Shown here: positions 54,250-61,779 of the stretch, piece after piece
How positions within the stretch are numbered: position 1 is the first letter of the stretch
How the letters are laid out: each line of letters starts with the position of its first letter
Assembly: GCF_011752975.1 (NCBI RefSeq)
Contig: NZ_VWWP01000003.1
Location: forward strand, 372,001-436,000
Reading direction: 5' to 3'
Origin: Chryseobacterium sp. Tr-659
GTDB lineage: Bacteria; Bacteroidota; Bacteroidia; Flavobacteriales; Weeksellaceae
Length of the DNA stretch: 64,000 nucleotides
Translations under genes and position numbers: made by a program
Notes under the pieces: generated by a model
What the model was told of the DNA's origin: nothing
Seen by the model: the letters and a program-made list of their open reading frames with translations, nothing else
Databases searched by the model: none

Positions 54250-54939
54250 ATGAAAAAGAATGTATTAAAAATTACAGCAGTTTTAGGTTTAACAACAGTT
54301 TTACTTAACTCTTGCGGACCAAAGGAGAACACTCCGTTGGTATATTTCCCGGACATGTATTTTCCGGTAGCTTATGATCCATTGATGAAAGCGCAAGATG
54401 CTTATTCAGATCATGAGAATGAAATTCCTGCTTTTGTTAAAAATAATGGTGCAACAGGTCTTTCTCCAGTAGAAGGATCAGTTCCTCAGAATAAAGATGG
54501 CGTTTTTGAAGAAAGCTTATTACCTAAAAATGTTGACGAGTACAACGCTGGGTATGATGCTTCTAAAAAACTTACAGTATCTCCTTTAAACCCGGCTAAT
54601 GCAGCTAAGGATCTTGAAAGAGGTAAAATATTGTTTGATCACACTTGTGCGGCATGCCATGGAACAGGAGGTGATGGACAAGGACCTATCGTTCAAAGTG
54701 GAGCATTCTCTGGAGTACCTAACTATGCTGACAGAGAAATTACTGTAGGATCTGTTCATTATGTATTAACAAACGGTAGAAATGCAATGGGATCTTATGC
54801 GGGACAATTGAACGCAGGAGACAGATGGAGAGTAGCAATGTATGTGATGAGTGCTTTCAAAAAAGGAGCAGCAGCACCGGCAGCAGCTACAGCGGCGGCA
54901 CCAGCAACAACTGAAACGACTACCGAAACTAAAAAATAA
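54250..54939 (+). CDS. actE: Alternative complex III monohaem cytochrome c lipoprotein ActE
   Basis: The 229-residue lipoprotein has lipobox LNSC (Cys22) and one haem site CAACHG (about 137-142) in a class I cytochrome c fold, with the distal Met likely in GRNAMGSYAG. An Ala/Thr-rich tail follows. It passes electrons from the complex to the terminal oxidase or a soluble carrier. actF starts eight bases downstream. Confidence 0.93.
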   Translation: MKKNVLKITAVLGLTTVLLNSCGPKENTPLVYFPDMYFPVAYDPLMKAQDAYSDHENEIPAFVKNNGATGLSPVEGSVPQNKDGVFEESLLPKNVDEYNAGYDASKKLTVSPLNPANAAKDLERGKILFDHTCAACHGTGGDGQGPIVQSGAFSGVPNYADREITVGSVHYVLTNGRNAMGSYAGQLNAGDRWRVAMYVMSAFKKGAAAPAAATAAAPATTETTTETKK

Positions 54940-54947
54940 GAAAAGAA

Positions 54948-56279
54948 ATGTATAGTTTTTCACCAAAATTAAAATCAACTTCTATAATACTTCTTGTTGT
55001 AGGTTTAGTTCTTTTCGGTATTGGTTTCTTTATGAACAAAGGAATTTCTACTGAGAAAATAGAACAAATGATGGAAGCTGTTCATGCTTCAGGTCACACA
55101 GCTCCTACACATTCAAGTGAAATGGTTGGACCTCAGGATCACGCGGCTCACCTTGAGCATGCTACCATGCAGGTACACAACCAGCCTTTAGCATCACTAC
55201 ACTTTGTGGCAGTCTTTTTCTTTGGAGTAAGTTGTGCTGTACTGTTTTTCTACTGTATTCAGCACGCAGCTCACGCAGGATGGCCAATCATCATTACAAG
55301 AGTAATGGAAGCTATTGCTTCTTATATCCCTTATGGTGGTGCAATCTTGATTATCATGATGATCTTAAATATCACTCATAATGGTCATTTATTCCACTGG
55401 ATGGACCCTGAATTGACTAATCCGGATTCTCCGCACTTTGATGTGATCTTATTCGAAAAGAAAAAATTCTTAAATATTCCTTTCTACGCAATAAGAACTT
55501 TGATCTATGTGATCGGTGCTTCTTTCTTCGCATGGAAATTAAAAGCTCAGTCTAAGAAAGTAGATGAAACTAAGTCTAAAGTAGAGTATCAAATGCTTTA
55601 CAGATGGGCAGTAGGATATATTGCATTCTTCGGATTTGCTTCTGCAGCTTGGGCTTGGGATTGGTTGATGTCTATTGACCCTCACTGGTATTCTACAATG
55701 TATATCTGGTATTCAATGGTTAGCTGCCTGTCAAGTGGTATTGCAGTAATCATCTTATTAAGTGTTTATCTTAAGAAAAATGGTTTCTTACCACAGTTCA
55801 ATGACAATCACTTACACGATTTAGGAGTATTCCTTTTCGCTACAAGTATGCTTTGGACATATACATGGTTCGCTCAGTTCATGTTGTATTGGTATGCTAA
55901 CGTTCCAGAAGAGGTTAACTACTTCTTCGGTAGATTCCAGCACTACTCTCCTACTTTCTTACCGATGTTGATCATCAACTTCTTATTACCACTATTGGTA
56001 TTAGTAAGTAGCAGCATCAAGAGAAACTACAAAGTAGTAACAACAATGGCTGTGGTAGTTATCTTAGGACACATTTTAGATTACTTCAACATGGTAATGC
56101 CAGGAACGGTAGGACCATACTGGAAAACTCCTGAAGTATTCTTATTGATCTTAGGTGCTGTCCTATTCGTAGCTGGATTATTTATGTTTACTGTACTTTC
56201 AGCTTTATCTAAACTGAAGTTGATTCCTACAGGAAATCCATTCTTACACGAATCTGAAATTTATGAGTATCCTTTCTAA
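54948..56279 (+). CDS. actF: Alternative complex III membrane subunit ActF
   Basis: The 443-residue protein has about ten membrane helices and is the ActC paralogue that completes the membrane part of alternative complex III. A His-rich loop (about 40-75) precedes the second helix, and ASAAWAWDWLMSIDPHWYST and TWFAQFMLYWYANVPEE are family-typical. It is the last gene of the operon, closed by a strong terminator. Cytochrome oxidase genes, which often follow in relatives, are absent here. Confidence 0.93.
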   Translation: MYSFSPKLKSTSIILLVVGLVLFGIGFFMNKGISTEKIEQMMEAVHASGHTAPTHSSEMVGPQDHAAHLEHATMQVHNQPLASLHFVAVFFFGVSCAVLFFYCIQHAAHAGWPIIITRVMEAIASYIPYGGAILIIMMILNITHNGHLFHWMDPELTNPDSPHFDVILFEKKKFLNIPFYAIRTLIYVIGASFFAWKLKAQSKKVDETKSKVEYQMLYRWAVGYIAFFGFASAAWAWDWLMSIDPHWYSTMYIWYSMVSCLSSGIAVIILLSVYLKKNGFLPQFNDNHLHDLGVFLFATSMLWTYTWFAQFMLYWYANVPEEVNYFFGRFQHYSPTFLPMLIINFLLPLLVLVSSSIKRNYKVVTTMAVVVILGHILDYFNMVMPGTVGPYWKTPEVFLLILGAVLFVAGLFMFTVLSALSKLKLIPTGNPFLHESEIYEYPF

Positions 56280-56303
56280 GGACTTGTAACAAAATAATAT
56301 TAT

Positions 56304-56338
56304 AAAAGACTGATTGTTAAACAATCAGTCTTTTTTTT
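56304..56338 (+). terminator. Terminator of the act operon
   Basis: AAAAGACTGATTGTT and AACAATCAGTCTTTT pair around one base, followed by a run of eight T. Confidence 0.92.
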
Positions 56339-56441
56339 GTATCATGATGTGAATAACACTTTTTCCAGGCAACTATTTTAAAGTTTTCCCGTCTTTACAT
56401 TAAAGTCTGTTTTAATAGTAACACCAAAACAAAATACTGCT

Positions 56442-57458
56442 ATGAAAAAAATACATCTGTTTTACATCTTATTCTGTGTAATCTCCGTTTTCACGAATGC
56501 ACAAACCATCACTTTCGTTTCAGAGAAAACCAATAAGCCTCTTCCCAAAGTGTCTGTATTTGGCAAAGACGGAAACATTCTCGCCTTCTCAGACATAGAT
56601 GGAAAAATTGAGAAACAATCACTAACCCCATCTCAGGAAAAATTTCAGATCGTTTACAATAATTTTCCGGTAGCCAGTCTTTCCTATGCTGATATGGACA
56701 AAGACGTTATCAGAATCAATGACCAGTTCAAAGAGATCGAAACTGTAGTTATCAAAAATACCAAACCCGCTAAATATATTCTGATCAAAGGAAATTTTAA
56801 TGCTTATGTAACGATGAACAGCAGACTGAATAGTTATACAGACGGTATAATCACCTATATTTTCGATAACAAAACAAAAAAACTGAAAAGCGCCAATATT
56901 GAACAATACAGAATATTTCACTTAGCAGATGCTAAAAATGAAAAGAAGCAGGTTTCATCATGGGATACCAGCAGTTCATTACGTCTTCCTGAACTTAAAT
57001 ATGTAGGCAATCCTGAAGAATATAAAACAAAAAGAAATGTTATAAAAGAATTAAAAGGAGATCAAAAAGATCAGATTGAAGTAACGGGAGCAGCACTCCA
57101 GCAAAAGGAGTTTTCTTTATTCGGATTCAGACTTTTTGATATCAAAACCATTCTCAACATGTCGTTTGAAAAGGGTTCCGAAAAGACTTTAAAAGATTTT
57201 TTAGAGTACAACGAAGTCATTTCTATGAAGCTTAAACACAAAAGCGAGCCAGAATATAACCAGATCATCACATACAATAACTTTTATCCTAAAGAATTAA
57301 GCTTCAGTGATGATAATGATATTGAAAGAGTAAAATTCAACAAAGATTACAGCAACTATTCAAACCCATACTGGAATACACCATCATTCCCGAATATGCA
57401 GACCATTTTCAGCAACTTTTTTAAAGGAGACCTGAAAGAGAAAACTAATAAACGATAA
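56442..57458 (+). CDS. Secreted protein with carboxypeptidase-regulatory-like domain
   Basis: A 338-residue protein with signal peptide (KKIHLFYILFCVISVFTNAQ). Residues about 21-95 resemble the beta-sandwich carboxypeptidase regulatory-like domain (FVSEKTNKPLPKVSVFGKDG, AFSDIDGKI). The remaining 240 residues are unassigned. It is 15 bases before a GLPGLI-family gene, a pairing seen in Flavobacteriia, so the two probably form one unit. Confidence 0.75.
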   Translation: MKKIHLFYILFCVISVFTNAQTITFVSEKTNKPLPKVSVFGKDGNILAFSDIDGKIEKQSLTPSQEKFQIVYNNFPVASLSYADMDKDVIRINDQFKEIETVVIKNTKPAKYILIKGNFNAYVTMNSRLNSYTDGIITYIFDNKTKKLKSANIEQYRIFHLADAKNEKKQVSSWDTSSSLRLPELKYVGNPEEYKTKRNVIKELKGDQKDQIEVTGAALQQKEFSLFGFRLFDIKTILNMSFEKGSEKTLKDFLEYNEVISMKLKHKSEPEYNQIITYNNFYPKELSFSDDNDIERVKFNKDYSNYSNPYWNTPSFPNMQTIFSNFFKGDLKEKTNKR

Positions 57459-57473
57459 TACTCTTTAATTAAT

Positions 57474-58349
57474 ATGAAAAAAATACTAAAAATTATTTTC
57501 ATTACTGTTGTCTCAGTTTTAAATGCCCAGAATTCTGCCCATCGTTTTTTCTATGAATTATCGTATAAACCCAATAAAGACTCTATGCGCTATGAAAAAG
57601 AGATGATGATTCTAGATATCGATAAGAAACAATCTGTTTACCAGTCTTACGAGCTAATAGTCTTAGATTCCCTTTCTAATGATTTCATATTAAAAAATAA
57701 AAATAACGGGGCAATACCAGACTTTAATACCATGCCGGAGAAAAGTCCATTATCATTTTCTCACAGAATTTTCAAGAATTATCCCATACAAGATATACAG
57801 TATACCGATGTAATCTATAATGATAATTATTCTTACCTCGAAACACCTGACCTGATTTGGAAAATAAGCAACGAAAAGCAAAAAACAGGGAATTATGTTA
57901 CCCAAAAAGCAGAAACCAATTATGGAGGAAGAAGATGGACGGCATGGTTTACTACAGATCTTCCCTTTCAGGATGGCCCTTATAAATTTTATGGGCTTCC
58001 TGGCTTAATAATTAAAATAGAAGACTCAGAAAAAAATTACTCCTGGGAACTTCAGGGAAACAAAAAAATCGACACCATAAAAAATGTCCTTCTTCTCGAA
58101 AAAATGGACAAAAAAAATTCTACGGCACAAGCACGTCAGCTTTCTAAAGAAAAGTTTGAAGAAAAATTTAAAGAATATAAGAAAGATCCTTTCGCTCAAA
58201 TAAGGCAAATGGCTTCGCAACTTCCGGCTGGCATGAAACTTCCGGACGGATCATCAATCTCTGATGGAATGCGGGACGCTGAAAAGAAGGCTAAAGAAAT
58301 GGTTCAAAGGAATAATAATAGTATTGAGCTTACCGAAAAAAAGAAATAA
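57474..58349 (+). CDS. GLPGLI-family secreted protein
   Basis: The 291-residue protein has a signal peptide (KKILKIIFITVVSVLNAQ) and the defining motif FYGLPGLIIKIED, preceded by WTAWFTTDLPFQDGPYKF. GLPGLI proteins are a Bacteroidota family of unknown function. The Lys/Gln-rich C-terminal tail (about 215-291) is likely disordered or helical. It probably shares a transcript with the upstream gene. Confidence 0.9.
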   Translation: MKKILKIIFITVVSVLNAQNSAHRFFYELSYKPNKDSMRYEKEMMILDIDKKQSVYQSYELIVLDSLSNDFILKNKNNGAIPDFNTMPEKSPLSFSHRIFKNYPIQDIQYTDVIYNDNYSYLETPDLIWKISNEKQKTGNYVTQKAETNYGGRRWTAWFTTDLPFQDGPYKFYGLPGLIIKIEDSEKNYSWELQGNKKIDTIKNVLLLEKMDKKNSTAQARQLSKEKFEEKFKEYKKDPFAQIRQMASQLPAGMKLPDGSSISDGMRDAEKKAKEMVQRNNNSIELTEKKK

Positions 58350-58404
58350 AAATGAGCGGTAAAACATAAGTAAAAATAAAATCCACTATTAATAAAGGTT
58401 TTAT

Positions 58405-58412
58405 TAAATTTG
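58405..58412 (+). promoter_or_regulatory. -7 box of the lipoprotein-apt unit
   Basis: TAAATTTG ends 17 bases before the ATG at 58430. Confidence 0.6.
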
Positions 58413-58429
58413 CAACAAACCAAATAAAA

Positions 58430-59635
58430 ATGAAAAAGTTTTCTTTTCTACTTGTTTTCAGCTTGTTGCTTTTTACAGCATGCAAGAAAGATCATGTAGA
58501 TGCTACGAATACTAAAACGCTGCAGTCGAGTATCAATGATATGACTTCCAGCTTACCAACCATTAAGCAGATTAAGTTTAATGAAGCTCTTTATATCCTT
58601 AAAACATTTGGAGTAGAAGCAGACGGTGATGTAAATGAGCTTAAAGCCTTAGGAAAACTGATCAACGGGAAAAAAGTTCCTGAGATCATGAGCCTGGCCG
58701 ACGAGGTTGCACAAAAAAACGGAATAGAATGGGCAAGTACAGCTCCACCATCTTTAGGAGAAATGAATATCTTCGGGGATGATAAAGCTAAGGAAAGCGA
58801 TCCTAATGATGTAAAAGCAGGATCACTAAGCCTTGTAACAAGACCTACAGGAGATGATGGAACAGGAGCTCCTACAGCTATTCAGGTTATTCCAAGACTT
58901 GTAGATGCAGCCGGAAACCCGGTATCGTTTACAGGCGCAGGTCTTGAAGCCACATTAGAGGTCTTCAGTAATGGTGTAAGACTGGCTACTGCTAAAAACC
59001 TGATGCAGGATAATAATTTCAAAGGGTTCAATCTAAAGTTCTCTTCAATTCCAGCATCAAAAGTAGTGGATAATAAAATTGACATTACAGTCTCCGTAAA
59101 AACAACGGCTAAGACTTTCAAAATGTCAAAAATCGGGCTTGATGTGAATGCAGCAGCGCTTAAAGTTCCTGCTGTGCCTAAAGCGGATTCTACCGTTGTA
59201 ACACAAGAACCAAGTGCTGTAATAGATCCAAATAATCCGAATGCAACGAGTTCTGGAGCAACCACAGATCCTTCTGCGGCAACACCGGCAGCTCCTGCAG
59301 CACCGAAACAACCGACAACAGATCCTAAAAATACCGTGAGTAAGTTTTTGAATAGTGTAAGCTCTCAGAATCTAAAAGCCGCTTACGACACTTCCAACAA
59401 CCCAAGCTGGGGAAGTTATGAGTCTTTCTCAAACCCTACTTCAGGTTTCGGATCTGTAAAAAATGTGAGCGTGAAGAACATTACAACAAGCGGTGCTACG
59501 GCTAACAGTGCGAGTGTAAATGCTACTTATGACGTAACGGATAAAAGCGGGAAAACAACCTCTTTGAAAGTAACTTTTGGCCTTAAAAACGTAAACGGAG
59601 ACTGGAAAATTTCCAGCTATAAAATCAATCCATAA
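58430..59635 (+). CDS. Lipoprotein with NTF2-like C-terminal domain
   Basis: The 401-residue lipoprotein has lipobox LFTAC (Cys19). It has two parts: residues about 20-245, with a helical section (INDMTSSLPTIKQIKFNEAL) and a beta section, then a Pro/Ala/Thr-rich linker (about 250-300) and a C-terminal domain (about 302-401: SKFLNSVSSQNLKAAYDTSN, NPSWGSYESF, DWKISSYKINP) resembling NTF2-like folds. Function unknown. Its stop overlaps the apt start by one base, so apt depends on its translation. Confidence 0.75.
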   Translation: MKKFSFLLVFSLLLFTACKKDHVDATNTKTLQSSINDMTSSLPTIKQIKFNEALYILKTFGVEADGDVNELKALGKLINGKKVPEIMSLADEVAQKNGIEWASTAPPSLGEMNIFGDDKAKESDPNDVKAGSLSLVTRPTGDDGTGAPTAIQVIPRLVDAAGNPVSFTGAGLEATLEVFSNGVRLATAKNLMQDNNFKGFNLKFSSIPASKVVDNKIDITVSVKTTAKTFKMSKIGLDVNAAALKVPAVPKADSTVVTQEPSAVIDPNNPNATSSGATTDPSAATPAAPAAPKQPTTDPKNTVSKFLNSVSSQNLKAAYDTSNNPSWGSYESFSNPTSGFGSVKNVSVKNITTSGATANSASVNATYDVTDKSGKTTSLKVTFGLKNVNGDWKISSYKINP

Positions 59636-60171
59636 TGGCTTCAGCAGAACTGATCAAAAAACTGGAAAACACTATTGAAAATATTCCCGATTTTCCGATC
59701 CCGGGAATACAGTTTAAGGATATTTCTCCTATTTTTCTAAACCCAAAGCTTTATGAAGAGGTTATTGCAGATCTTGCGGCTTTCAGTAAAGGAAAAGTAG
59801 ATGCAGTCTGCGGAATAGAAAGCCGTGGCTATCTTTTTGGAATTGCCATTGCTGTAGCGCTGGAAGTTCCATTCATCTTAATCAGAAAAAAAGGAAAACT
59901 TCCTCCTCCTATCATTTCGGAAAAATATGATCTTGAATACGGAAGTGCGGAAATAGAAACGCGCGAAGGACAAATCAAAAAAGGACAAAGAATTCTGATT
60001 CATGACGATCTTCTTGCAACCGGCGGCACTACTGAAGCTGCAGCCAAACTGGTAGAAAAACAGGGAGCAACCGTTTCACAATTCAGTTTTCTAATCGGGC
60101 TGGAAGGCCTTAATGGAGATGAAAAGCTGAAAAAATTCGGTGCAGAAGTCTACCATATTTTAAAATATTAA
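59635..60171 (+). CDS. apt: Adenine phosphoribosyltransferase
   Basis: Apt salvages adenine to AMP using PRPP in the cytoplasm. The 178-residue protein has the opening IENIPDFPIPGIQFKDISPI, the substrate region VCGIESRGYLFGIAIA and the PRPP loop ILIHDDLLATGGTTEAA. Size is typical. It is coupled to the upstream lipoprotein gene through TAATG. Confidence 0.96.
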   Translation: MASAELIKKLENTIENIPDFPIPGIQFKDISPIFLNPKLYEEVIADLAAFSKGKVDAVCGIESRGYLFGIAIAVALEVPFILIRKKGKLPPPIISEKYDLEYGSAEIETREGQIKKGQRILIHDDLLATGGTTEAAAKLVEKQGATVSQFSFLIGLEGLNGDEKLKKFGAEVYHILKY

Positions 60172-60193
60172 ACCTTGGTTTAAAAGATAAATA

Positions 60194-60277
60194 CCTCGGC
60201 TCCGCTTAGCATGGCAATAACTATTGAAACTTTAAAAAGTTAGTATTAGAAGTGTCACTCTAAGCGGAGTTTAAGCG
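60194..60277. repeat. Decayed palindromic repeat with CTCCGCTTAG arms
   Basis: CTCCGCTTAG (60200-60209) and CTAAGCGGAG (60260-60269) are perfect inverted repeats. The loop contains AACTTT-AA-AAAGTT and partial inner pairs. It resembles the common dispersed element with arms like TCGGCTCCGCTCAG and CTGAGCGGAGTC, here with several C-to-T changes. It lies in the gap after apt, which otherwise holds only the promoter of the next gene. Confidence 0.6.
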
Positions 60278-60335
60278 TTTTTACTTTAAAAAACTACAAA
60301 TTCACAACATTTACGCAATAATACCAATAAAGTAT

Positions 60336-60366
60336 TTTGTAAATCATTCAGAAACAATTAAATTTG
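60336..60366 (+). promoter_or_regulatory. Complete -33/-7 promoter of the TPR-like/ribH unit
   Basis: TTTG (60336-60339) and TAAATTTG (60359-60366) are 19 bases apart, matching the Bacteroidota housekeeping-promoter spacing. The ATG lies 22 bases after the -7 box. Confidence 0.75.
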
Positions 60367-60387
60367 CATTTCAATTTTTAAAAACTT

Positions 60388-61095
60388 ATGGCAAAATTGG
60401 GAAAGAGTGCTCAGAACGAGCAAGAAGGTAAAGAAACGGTTGAGTTCTTTAAAGACCTTGACAGAGAAGCGTTAAACACTGAGAGATTTGTTGAAAAATA
60501 TTCAAAACCGCTAGGTCTTGTATTTGGAGTGTTAATCTTGGGAGTTTTAGGATTCTTTGCTTACAAGCAATTTGTAGTTGCGCCAAAGAACGTTGAAGCT
60601 GTGAAGAGCTTCCTTGCTGCTCAAAAAAACCTTACAGAAGGTAAAGATAAAGAGGCTTTGGGTGGAAAATCTGCTGCCAACCCTGGATTTATAGGGACAG
60701 CTAATGAATATTCTTCAACCGAAATCGGTAAACTTTCTTCTTATAATGCTGGTTTATTGAAATTTAAAGAAGGAAAATTCCAGGAAGCTTACGATCTTTT
60801 AGACCAATTTTCATCTGACAACAAAACTTTGATGGCAATGAAATACGGAGCAATGGCAGATGCAAAATCAGGACTAAACAAAAACGATGAAGCTCTTGCT
60901 TTACTAGACAAAGCATCAACGGCTTCTGATGATCCTTATACAACTTACTATTTCACAAGAAAAGCAGGTATTGTTGCTTTAGGATTAAAGAAAAATGCAG
61001 ATGCTAAAAAATACTTCTCTGCAATTGATGAGAAATATCAGGACTACGACAACGGAATGTCTGATTCTTATATTGAAATGACTAAATATTATTAA
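60388..61095 (+). CDS. Membrane-anchored TPR-like protein (YfgM-like)
   Basis: The 235-residue protein has a short charged N-terminus, one membrane helix (about 44-66: LGLVFGVLILGVLGFFAYKQF) and a helical periplasmic part with degenerate TPRs (KFKEGKFQEAYDLLDQF, LNKNDEALALLDKAS, KNADAKKYFSAID). This layout is like YfgM, which associates with the Sec translocon and periplasmic chaperones. It is three bases from ribH and probably cotranscribed with it. Confidence 0.8.
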   Translation: MAKLGKSAQNEQEGKETVEFFKDLDREALNTERFVEKYSKPLGLVFGVLILGVLGFFAYKQFVVAPKNVEAVKSFLAAQKNLTEGKDKEALGGKSAANPGFIGTANEYSSTEIGKLSSYNAGLLKFKEGKFQEAYDLLDQFSSDNKTLMAMKYGAMADAKSGLNKNDEALALLDKASTASDDPYTTYYFTRKAGIVALGLKKNADAKKYFSAIDEKYQDYDNGMSDSYIEMTKYY

Positions 61096-61098
61096 AAA

Positions 61099-61617
61099 AT
61101 GGCAACAGTTAATCTTTCCGATTACAAGCCACTTCATATAACGAATGCCGAAGATTTTTCTATCGGCATTGTTTTTTCTGAGTGGAATGATTTTGTAACC
61201 TATAATCTTCGTGATGCAGCTTTGGAAATCCTTGAAAAAGAGGGAGTAAAACCAGAAAACATTAAACTTTTTCCGGTTCCGGGAGCTTTTGAACTAAGCT
61301 ACGCCAGTATGCAGCTTTGCAAAGAAAGAAAATATGATGCAGTCATCTCTATCGGGTGTGTAATCCGCGGAGAAACCCCTCACTTCGACTATGTATGTTC
61401 TGCAGTAGCACAAGGAATTAAAGACTGCAACATCATGACAGATACTCCTACTATTTTCTGCGTATTGACAGATGATACCAAGGAACAATCTATCGCAAGA
61501 AGCGGCGGCGATCTTGGAAATAAAGGTGTAGAGGCAGCGGTTACCGCTTTACAAATGATCGATTTCAAAAAGAAATTATCTGATAAAAAAGGAAATATCG
61601 GTTTCGGACACTCTTAA
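61099..61617 (+). CDS. ribH: 6,7-dimethyl-8-ribityllumazine synthase
   Basis: RibH condenses the pyrimidine and butanone phosphate precursors into lumazine, the penultimate riboflavin step. The 172-residue protein has FSEWNDFVT, PVPGAFELSYASMQL and SIGCVIRGETPHFDYV with the catalytic His, followed by AVTALQMID. About 15 residues longer than the usual 155 at the ends. No other rib gene and no FMN riboswitch is seen nearby. Confidence 0.95.
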   Translation: MATVNLSDYKPLHITNAEDFSIGIVFSEWNDFVTYNLRDAALEILEKEGVKPENIKLFPVPGAFELSYASMQLCKERKYDAVISIGCVIRGETPHFDYVCSAVAQGIKDCNIMTDTPTIFCVLTDDTKEQSIARSGGDLGNKGVEAAVTALQMIDFKKKLSDKKGNIGFGHS

Positions 61618-61642
61618 TAACGGATCTACCTTAACAAATAAT

Positions 61643-61671
61643 AGGACTATTTTTTAATAGTCCTTTTTTTT
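61643..61671 (+). terminator. Terminator after ribH
   Basis: AGGACTAT and ATAGTCCT pair around a short A/T loop, followed by a run of eight T. Confidence 0.85.
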
Positions 61672-61745
61672 GGTTTATAAATCATAAATCTTATTAATAA
61701 GCAGCATGTTTTTGTTTTTTCTCATCAAAAGTTCTGTACAAAAAC

Positions 61746-61753
61746 TATCTTTG
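61746..61753 (+). promoter_or_regulatory. -7 box of the LtaS-like gene
   Basis: TATCTTTG contains the first base of the GTG at 61753, so that GTG is not the start; ATG 61780 is 26 bases after the box. Confidence 0.6.
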
Positions 61754-61779
61754 TGAAAACTAATATAGACAGTCAATAC

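Noticed and set aside
61618..61779. FMN riboswitch or other riboswitch around ribH
   Set aside because: Neither the region before ribH (three bases from the TPR-like gene) nor the gap after it shows the conserved FMN aptamer elements; only a terminator and a -7 box are present.
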